Source: Methanosarcinaceae archaeon (GTDB taxonomy: Archaea > Halobacteriota > Methanosarcinia > Methanosarcinales > Methanosarcinaceae). Taken from it: a DNA stretch of 5,978 bases. Location: contig DQIO01000223.1 in the NCBI GenBank assembly GCA_020793555.1, positions 1-5,978 of the forward strand, read 5' to 3'. The notes beneath the pieces were generated by a model. That model had not been told where the DNA came from. It did no database searches and saw only the letters and a program-made list of their open reading frames with translations. The translations under genes and the position numbers were made by a program. Numbering within the stretch: the first letter of the stretch is position 1; each line of letters begins with the position of its first letter. Below are positions 1 to 3,710 of the stretch, one piece after another.

Positions 1-108
1 CGCCTGCGGCGGGAACTGATGCCACGTTTTCTTAACTTCCAGTCAATTGTTGTGCTACTATCTATTTATGAACTATTCAATCTAACGACAACGTTTATGC
101 ATAGCTGA
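1..108 (+). CDS. C-terminal end of an unrecognised ORF, possibly a transposase (5' end outside window)
   Basis: The frame is open from the first base and encodes 35 residues, beginning RLRRELMPRFLNF and ending YELFNLTTTFMHS. It is basic at the start and hydrophobic in the middle. No domain can be recognised in so short a piece. The transposase reading rests on its stop codon lying inside the putative terminal repeat, and on a diverged counterpart around 3600-3677 that keeps the spacing of FxxF, LxxL and FMH in one frame but has an internal stop. This end of the window (roughly 1-30) is also clearly more GC-rich than the intergenic DNA after it. It could be a chance open frame. Confidence 0.28.
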   Translation, partial: RLRRELMPRFLNFQSIVVLLSIYELFNLTTTFMHS

Positions 109-115
109 ATAGTTA
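72..115. repeat. 44-bp palindromic repeat, copy 1
   Basis: AACTATTCA (71-79) is perfectly complementary to TGAATAGTT (106-114), giving a 9-bp stem around a 26-nt loop. The loop contains CTAA and GTTTATGCAT, both repeated at the same offsets in the copy at 3647-3690, and the two copies align without gaps over 44 positions. One stem pair is C-G here (78/107) and G-C in the other copy. The repeat lies 229 nt downstream of the archaellin stop on the minus strand and overlaps the putative insertion-sequence end. The inner arm may be a subterminal repeat of that element. Confidence 0.6.
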
Positions 116-208
116 CCCGAAATATTGTTAAAACTAAATCACTATGCTGTGCCCGACCAAGTTTAGACAGTAAAGCTGAAATATTCGAAAATTAGGCTTT
201 TCCGACAA

Positions 209-250
209 TCTCTAGGAAATCAATAAGTTATAGTTTCCAGAACTTAGAGA
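209..250. other. Bulged hairpin in the archaellin 3' region
   Basis: TCTCTA plus GGAAA (209-219) can pair with TTTCC (234-238) and TAGAGA (245-250). This gives 11 base pairs interrupted by a 6-nt bulge (239-244), with a 14-nt loop. It is the only clear structure in the gene-free stretch 119-342. Read from the minus strand it would sit 93 to 134 nt beyond the archaellin stop. It has no T-run next to it, so a terminator role is not supported. It may be chance in AT-rich DNA. Confidence 0.3.
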
Positions 251-342
251 AGGCGATAATATATTGACAGATTAGTGGAAATGCATTTGTTGATTTTCGG
301 AATTACCAATCAATTTGGAGAGGATACGATACTAACTATGTG

Positions 343-1206
343 TTAATATCTCAGCGAGATATACTTATTGTCAAAATAAGCACCCGGTGTCGTGAAATCA
401 AATATCACAAGTGCACCGGCTTCCGGTCGTACCTGAAATGACATCTCTGTCCTCGGTAAAAGCCCTTCATACATATCGTCATCTGCACCAAATACTTTTC
501 GCATATCTACAACGACTTCCATGATGTCACCGGTTCGAAGTACCGGTTGTGATGGCTTAAATGCACTCTGGTCACGTATTCGAATCGGGCTTACTGTGAA
601 ATATTCAGATGTTGCTTTGTGAGTCACATCACTTAGATCAGATGTGTCATATCTCACATTTGCAACATGTGCCCCATCAGAAAGATAAATAATCAACTGG
701 GAAAGGTCAACATCTTCACTTCCCGGACCCAGAGACATTGAAATATGAAGTTTTGTAATATCCCCATAATCAAGAGTCTCACTTACTATAACATTACCTG
801 TAGTGCTGTTTACCGTAAAATTATAACTTCCGCTTTGTGTAAATCGGTGTTCAGCATATGATTCACTCGCAACAGTCTCGTTAGTTCCATCTACTGAAAT
901 ATCAAATGTTCCACTGGATGAAATCCATTCAATCATTCCGCCTTTAGAGATAGATGTTGAATTGGAAGATGCCACACCATCTGTAACTGTTATTGTTGAA
1001 TATGTTGCACGTTCACCTTCCACACGGTCAACACGTATATTGGATGACACTTCCCGTGTCGTTTCCTGGCCGGTCTGTGCAGCTTTTTGCTGCAAGACAC
1101 CAGACGTTTTTATCAAAAGTGCAGATGCAACCGCAGCTACCAATACCATAGAAATGAATATAATAAGGGTTCCGATACCGACCTGTGCCCTATCATTAGC
1201 GTGCAT
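343..1206 (-). CDS. Archaellin (archaeal flagellin) with an inserted beta domain
   Basis: This is a 287-residue structural subunit of the archaellum filament. Residues 8-35 give the archaellin signature: VGIGTLI followed by a long hydrophobic helix and then [13 protein letters not shown]. The short basic prepeptide MHANDRA precedes QVGIGT, so prepilin-type peptidase (ArlK/FlaK) cleavage after A7 is likely. Residues 148-287 are the usual archaellin beta domain ([28 protein letters not shown]). Residues about 66-142 look like an insertion: typical archaellins are near 200-220 residues, and removing this block returns that length. All four N-glycosylation sequons (N82, N109, N129, N133) lie in it. 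No other archaellum genes are adjacent, so this is a solitary copy. I chose the ATG at 1204-1206. An in-frame stop at 1246-1248 limits any extension to 13 codons, which contain no ATG, GTG or TTG. An ATT directly after GAGGGG is the only other conceivable start. Confidence 0.9.
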   Translation of the reverse strand: MHANDRAQVGIGTLIIFISMVLVAAVASALLIKTSGVLQQKAAQTGQETTREVSSNIRVDRVEGERATYSTITVTDGVASSNSTSISKGGMIEWISSSGTFDISVDGTNETVASESYAEHRFTQSGSYNFTVNSTTGNVIVSETLDYGDITKLHISMSLGPGSEDVDLSQLIIYLSDGAHVANVRYDTSDLSDVTHKATSEYFTVSPIRIRDQSAFKPSQPVLRTGDIMEVVVDMRKVFGADDDMYEGLLPRTEMSFQVRPEAGALVIFDFTTPGAYFDNKYISLRY

Positions 1207-1507
1207 CCGGTGTTTTTGATTTGCTTTCGTGTAAATCCCCTCAGATTAGTCACTTTTTTTCTTTATAAATGTGTATATTATATTTATCACTTCTACTATA
1301 TTAAGTATTTGTATTTAATTTAGATTTTTTCGGCATGAAACGCAATGAAACCGAATAAGTTCACAAAGTTCCACGCAATATTTGGTTAACTAATCTATAT
1401 ACTACACTGTCTATATAAGACTATCAAATATTTAAAATATACTACTAATGGTAGAATGATGATGTCATCTACAATCAAATCAATTTTGAATACCATCAAT
1501 CAAAGTT
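1207..1507. other. AT-rich gene-free region between the cyclase and archaellin genes
   Basis: About 300 nt without a supported coding region. It contains the probable archaellin promoter near 1262-1289. A second TATA-like stretch on the minus strand, CTTATATAG at 1412-1420, would imply a leader of nearly 180 nt. No terminator with a T-run is evident after the cyclase stop on the minus strand. The oligo-T run at 1254-1260 is on the plus strand and does not follow any plus-strand gene. Open frames crossing here are short, low-complexity and antisense to the archaellin. Confidence 0.6.
1262..1269 (-). promoter_or_regulatory. Candidate archaeal TATA box of the archaellin gene
   Basis: TTTATAAA lies about 60 nt upstream of the archaellin ATG on the minus strand. 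With the usual archaeal spacing of about 25 nt from box A to the transcription start, initiation would fall near 1240 and give a leader of roughly 34 nt. A neighbouring alternative is the AAATATAATATA stretch at about 1276-1287. GAGGGG (1237-1242) is too far from the ATG (over 30 nt) to act as its ribosome binding site. Confidence 0.4.
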
Positions 1508-2116
1508 TCATCGATCTACAATCAAAACAGCCCGTGCAGGTGCACCATCACAACCAATTATCTTCAATGGAAGGCATATAAAGTCATACACACCTTCACC
1601 AACCGCACACAAATTTAGATACTCTACAATATTAATGTCATTTCCAAGCAAAAGTTTATGCACACTCGTCCGGGATGGAGCATCAACAGACATACCGTCA
1701 ATTCCAACTGTTATAAACCCATGCTCAATAATCCAATCTGCTGCACTTCTATCAAGATATGCAAAATTACCTGACTTTAACAGTAGAATACTAATGTCGG
1801 AAACATTTGCAAAATACCTGTATGAAGCCTCAATATCATTTCCTGTAACTACATTCTTCTTAATTAACAGATCAAGCACCAGTGCTTTGCCAACAAGGCC
1901 ATCAAGTTGTATCCGGTCAATTGTTACCCCATCTTCAAATATGTGAGATGGTGCATCAATATGTGTGCCGGTATGACTCCCGAACGAGATGCTTGATACT
2001 TTAGCCCCATCAGTTCCAATAGATGATATAGTCTCAATCTGTGGTTTTGGGTCACCGGGATAGATTAGCATATCCGGCGATATCCCTACAGAAATATCGA
2101 TTATTTTCTTGTGCAT
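1508..2116 (-). CDS. Cyclase-family (KynB-like) metal-dependent hydrolase
   Basis: This 202-residue protein is close to the usual length of the cyclase / kynurenine formamidase family, whose members hydrolyse amide or lactone-type bonds with divalent metals. The hallmark HxGTHxDxPxH motif is intact: H48, H52, D54 and H58 in SHTGTHIDAPSH. The family's second conserved region is also present: H153 in VHKLLLG, E165 in NIVEYLNL, and PLKIIGCDGAPARAVL near the end. YPGDP (19-23) matches the conserved N-terminal loop. All expected catalytic and metal residues are therefore there. The substrate is unknown; a tryptophan-degradation role should not be assumed in a methanogen-like archaeon, since no kyn genes are nearby. 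The ATG follows CAGGATT, a weak ribosome binding site. The gene starts 38 nt after the PHP gene on the same strand, so the two are probably co-transcribed. Confidence 0.88.
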   Translation of the reverse strand: MHKKIIDISVGISPDMLIYPGDPKPQIETISSIGTDGAKVSSISFGSHTGTHIDAPSHIFEDGVTIDRIQLDGLVGKALVLDLLIKKNVVTGNDIEASYRYFANVSDISILLLKSGNFAYLDRSAADWIIEHGFITVGIDGMSVDAPSRTSVHKLLLGNDINIVEYLNLCAVGEGVYDFICLPLKIIGCDGAPARAVLIVDR

Positions 2117-2154
2117 AATCCTGAGCCCCGGTTTGGATATTTGGATACTTAAAA

Positions 2155-2793
2155 CTACTCAATGAATCGAATTGAAGATGCAAGTACCTTTTCAGCCTGT
2201 TTTTCACTAAGACCCGCACCCATTGCGATCATCATCGCAGTTTCCTTTGTGATCAGGTCATCCGGACTGTGACAATCTGTATTTACCACAAGAGTTGCAC
2301 CTGCTTCAAGCCCAACTTTGGCGACATGACCATTTGTCCGGTTGTGACCATTACGGGCTGTAATCTCAAGACATACATCGTTATCAGTTGCTGTCTGGGC
2401 ATCCTCAAGTGTAATAAATCCGGGATGCGATAGGATATCCACATCCTCTATCCCCACCACAGCTGAGTTCGTACCGGATGCCACCGGCTCATTGATAGTT
2501 TCCCCATGAACCACAATGATCTCAGCTCCAAGTTGCCTCGCTTTTTTCACAAGCGGTTCTATCTTTTGTGGCGGAACATGGGTAAGTTCCACACCTGCAA
2601 GCACCCTGATATCCAAAACATCTTCGAGATACTTTGCTTTTTTAGCACCCGCAAGAACATGCTCTATATTGGTAAAATCGACATGGTCGGTAATTGCAAT
2701 TCCCCTGTAACCGTGTACCACTGCTCTTTGGACAAGTTCGCTTGGGATCAGTTCACCGTCACTGAAAATTGTATGTGTATGTAGATCTATCAT
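2155..2793 (-). CDS. PHP-domain metal-dependent phosphoesterase (histidinol-phosphatase-like)
   Basis: This 212-residue PHP-superfamily protein shows the metal-binding motifs in order: DLHTHTIFSDG (H5, H7, D12), TDH (D36, H37), GVELTH (E69, H72), VVHGE (H96), LSHPG (H123), and NTDCHSP (D172 region and H175). This spacing is typical of the stand-alone PHP hydrolases often annotated as histidinol phosphatase domain proteins. The family hydrolyses phosphate esters with two or three metal ions in the cytoplasm. No his genes are in the window, so a histidine-biosynthesis role is only a family-level guess. The start is well supported, because AGGTGA sits 4 nt before the ATG. It is the first gene of a probable two-gene unit with the cyclase. 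Immediately upstream lies a transposase remnant, so the promoter must fall in or next to that debris. Confidence 0.9.
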   Translation of the reverse strand: MIDLHTHTIFSDGELIPSELVQRAVVHGYRGIAITDHVDFTNIEHVLAGAKKAKYLEDVLDIRVLAGVELTHVPPQKIEPLVKKARQLGAEIIVVHGETINEPVASGTNSAVVGIEDVDILSHPGFITLEDAQTATDNDVCLEITARNGHNRTNGHVAKVGLEAGATLVVNTDCHSPDDLITKETAMMIAMGAGLSEKQAEKVLASSIRFIE

Positions 2794-2797
2794 GAGT

Positions 2798-2803
2798 TCA
2801 CCT
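2798..2803 (-). promoter_or_regulatory. Ribosome binding site of the PHP gene
   Basis: AGGTGA matches the archaeal Shine-Dalgarno core (complement of the 16S 3' end) and lies 4 nt from the ATG at 2791-2793. It fixes the start of the PHP gene and is the clearest ribosome binding site in the window. Confidence 0.7.
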
Positions 2804-2822
2804 AACTATTATTCAGTTCCCA

Positions 2823-2850
2823 TCTATAAAATCATTTGTGGATTAATTTA
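2823..2850 (-). promoter_or_regulatory. Candidate promoter of the PHP-cyclase unit
   Basis: Two TATA-like stretches lie upstream of the PHP gene on the minus strand: TTAAATTAATC (2840-2850) and TTTTATAG (2824-2831). The first would place initiation near 2820 with a leader of about 27 nt that includes the AGGTGA. The second would leave a leader of only about 9 nt. The distal candidate touches the edge of the ISL3 remnant, so part of the promoter may have been supplied or reshaped by that insertion. Confidence 0.3.
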
Positions 2851-3108
2851 ACGAAGACACGGTATACTTGGCTCAAGAATCCAGAGAATTCAACAAAAAA
2901 TCAAAGTGAGGTGTTAGAAAGTCTGAAGAACATGAACTTGAAAACGGTGCGAGCATACAACATACGACTTTCTCTACAATAGTTCTGGAAGATTGAAGAT
3001 CGTGAAACTGCAGAACAATTTCTCACAAAATGGTACTTTTGGGCTACGCACAGTAGATTGCAACCGATTATCAATAAAGCAAAAAGTATTAAGAAACATT
3101 GGGACGGC
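2848..3108 (+). pseudogene. Remnant of an ISL3-family transposase (internal fragment)
   Basis: In one plus-strand frame the translation matches a well-known stretch of ISL3-type transposases: KTRYTWLKNPE, then LKNMNLKTVRAYNIRLSLQ, then FLTKWYFWATHSRLQPII and KKHWDG. I recognise the order NLKTVRAY, KWYFWATHSRL and HWDG from family knowledge, without a search. A TAG stop at 2980-2982 falls where a Glu is usual (LSLQ-stop-FW), consistent with one GAG-to-TAG change. The N-terminal part is missing, with a stop just upstream at 2827-2829. The part that should follow HWDG, including the last catalytic acidic region and C-terminal helices, is missing too. At about 3108 the sequence switches to an unrelated reading in another frame. 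This is a dead fragment. Confidence 0.8.
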
Positions 3109-3109
3109 A

Positions 3110-3214
3110 TGGGCAAAATTTAGAAACAACAAAAATGCAAAAGTTAATTGGCAATTCGCAACTGAGGATGCGCGGATAAAGTTATCTCGACTTTATCCGA
3201 TATTAGAGGATTGA
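3110..3214 (+). pseudogene. Remnant of an IS630-type transposase C terminus
   Basis: This frame reads WAKFRNNKNAKVNWQF, then ATEDARIKLSRLYP, then ILED and a stop at 3212-3214. The WQFxTxDARIKLxRLYP tail is a pattern I associate with the extreme C terminus of IS630-type transposases. No catalytic DDE residues are included. It begins in a different frame from the ISL3 fragment and abuts it without a gap, so the two remnants were joined by insertion or deletion. Its upstream limit (W codon at 3110) is a guess from where the similarity seems to begin. Only about 34 codons remain. Family assignment is from memory of the motif. Confidence 0.55.
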
Positions 3215-3221
3215 CTCGACA

Positions 3222-3344
3222 CTAGTGCATAGATTCCAAAATAACATTACAATGGATTGTAAATAAAAATACGATGCATTAGGGGATATTTTGGTTTAAT
3301 TGTGACATCGTGATTGTACCATTATATTGGAACCTATACACTAG
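3222..3344. mobile_element. MITE-like palindromic element with candidate CTAG target duplications
   Basis: The left arm starting TGCATAGATTCCAA (3226-3253) and the right arm ending TTGGAACCTATACA (3313-3340) are inverted repeats matching at 22 of 28 positions. Both termini begin TG and end CA. CTAG flanks both sides exactly (3222-3225 and 3341-3344), which looks like a 4-bp target-site duplication. The interior (3254-3312) has no meaningful coding capacity, and ACGATG (3271-3276) can pair with CATCGT (3307-3312), so the whole unit can fold as one long hairpin. A 115-bp non-coding element with terminal repeats fits a miniature inverted-repeat transposable element mobilised by some other transposase. 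A CTAG duplication is reminiscent of part of the IS5 family, but that parentage is inference. Confidence 0.6.
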
Positions 3345-3497
3345 CAACTAATGATCTCAATATTACTGAAAATGAGATATAATCGCATAAGAACTTGAAA
3401 GTCACTTACCGCAATAGATAGCAAAAAAAACAAAGGTGTATTTGTTACGATGCTTAATGTGATGGAAAATTGCTAATAGATAAGGGGATCAAAAATG

Positions 3498-3690
3498 GGT
3501 AACTATTCGGCACCCATTAATGAAGATGCAGATAACAAAAAGCCATTTCTTTAGGCTTGTCCTCAACCATTTTATATTTTTACTATTTATTCTATTGCCA
3601 TCGATTTTATCAAGTTTAACAAATGTTTGTAATTAAATGATACTGGACTATTGAGCCTAAAAATAATGTTTATGCATGGTTCAATAGTTA
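3498..3690. mobile_element. Decayed, internally deleted insertion sequence (same type as the left-edge element)
   Basis: The left boundary GGGTAACTATTCGGC (3498-3512) matches, with one mismatch, the inverted terminal sequence at 104-118. The right boundary ends in CAATAGTTA (3682-3690) and carries the 44-bp repeat shared with 72-115. TAACTATT and AATAGTTA thus face each other about 190 bp apart. One plus-strand frame across 3600-3677 echoes the ORF end at 1-108 but has a stop (TAA, 3630-3632) and no stop at the terminal repeat. AATGGGT (3494-3500) and ACCCATT (3512-3518) also form a perfect 7-bp hairpin at the left end. No target duplication is visible. Too short to encode a transposase. Confidence 0.38.
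3647..3690. repeat. 44-bp palindromic repeat, copy 2
   Basis: ACTATTGAGCC (3647-3657) pairs with GGTTCAATAGT (3678-3688), forming 11 pairs of which one is G-U if transcribed from the plus strand. CTAA and GTTTATGCAT occur at the same offsets as in the copy at 72-115. The C-G pair of copy 1 is G-C here (3653/3682). The copy starts 20 nt beyond the CARDB stop on the minus strand, where the transcript would also contain a short U-run inside the loop (ATTATTTTTAG), so it might serve as a 3' end structure for that gene. The element-end reading is preferred because of the other copy. Confidence 0.6.
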
Positions 3691-3710
3691 TCAAGTATAT
3701 TAAAATTAAT

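Larger units (their letters stand above)
1..118 (+). mobile_element. Probable right end of an unidentified insertion sequence
   Basis: An open frame entering from the left edge stops at 106-108, and its stop codon lies inside GCTGAATAGTTACCC (104-118). The reverse complement of that 15-mer recurs with one mismatch at 3498-3512 (GGGTAACTATTCGGC), as expected for the two terminal inverted repeats of one insertion-sequence type. Weak similarity to the stretch ending at 3690 seems to extend from about position 17 to 115 with the same overall length (99 nt), allowing a compensating pair of one-base gaps. A stop codon overlapping the terminal repeat is common in compact insertion sequences. The rest of the element would lie outside the window. 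The family is not recognised, and the interpretation is inference. Confidence 0.4.

Noticed and set aside
1251..1260. T-run as a transcription terminator
   Set aside because: It is on the plus strand with no plus-strand gene before it. On the strand of the real genes it is an A-run upstream of the archaellin.
962..1323. Two overlapping plus-strand open frames of 78 and 85 codons
   Set aside because: Mostly antisense to the well-supported archaellin. The tail beyond it is low-complexity Tyr/Ile from AT-rich promoter DNA, with no ribosome binding site.
1635..1946. Plus-strand open frame of 103 codons
   Set aside because: Entirely antisense to the cyclase gene, whose active-site motifs are intact. 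It has no protein-like features of its own.
2803..2821. TAACTATT followed by CAG before the PHP gene, resembling the insertion-sequence end
   Set aside because: Only an 8-base match in AT-rich DNA; the spacing to CAG differs, and it coincides with the PHP leader.
2901..3116. Minus-strand open frame of 71 codons with a hydrophobic start
   Set aside because: Antisense to the ISL3-type remnant, whose plus-strand reading is clearly recognisable.
2993..3214. A single 73-codon plus-strand gene starting at the ATG at 2993
   Set aside because: Its first part is an off-frame reading of the ISL3 remnant; only the last about 34 codons are meaningful, as an IS630-type tail.
3520..3636. Possible 38-residue membrane peptide (MKMQITKSHFFRLVLNH start, hydrophobic centre)
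   Set aside because: There is no ribosome binding site before the ATG, it lies inside the decayed insertion-sequence unit, and AT-rich DNA readily gives Phe/Leu-rich frames. Also considered: a 19-codon frame from the ATG at 3495 after AGGGGATC, too short to support.
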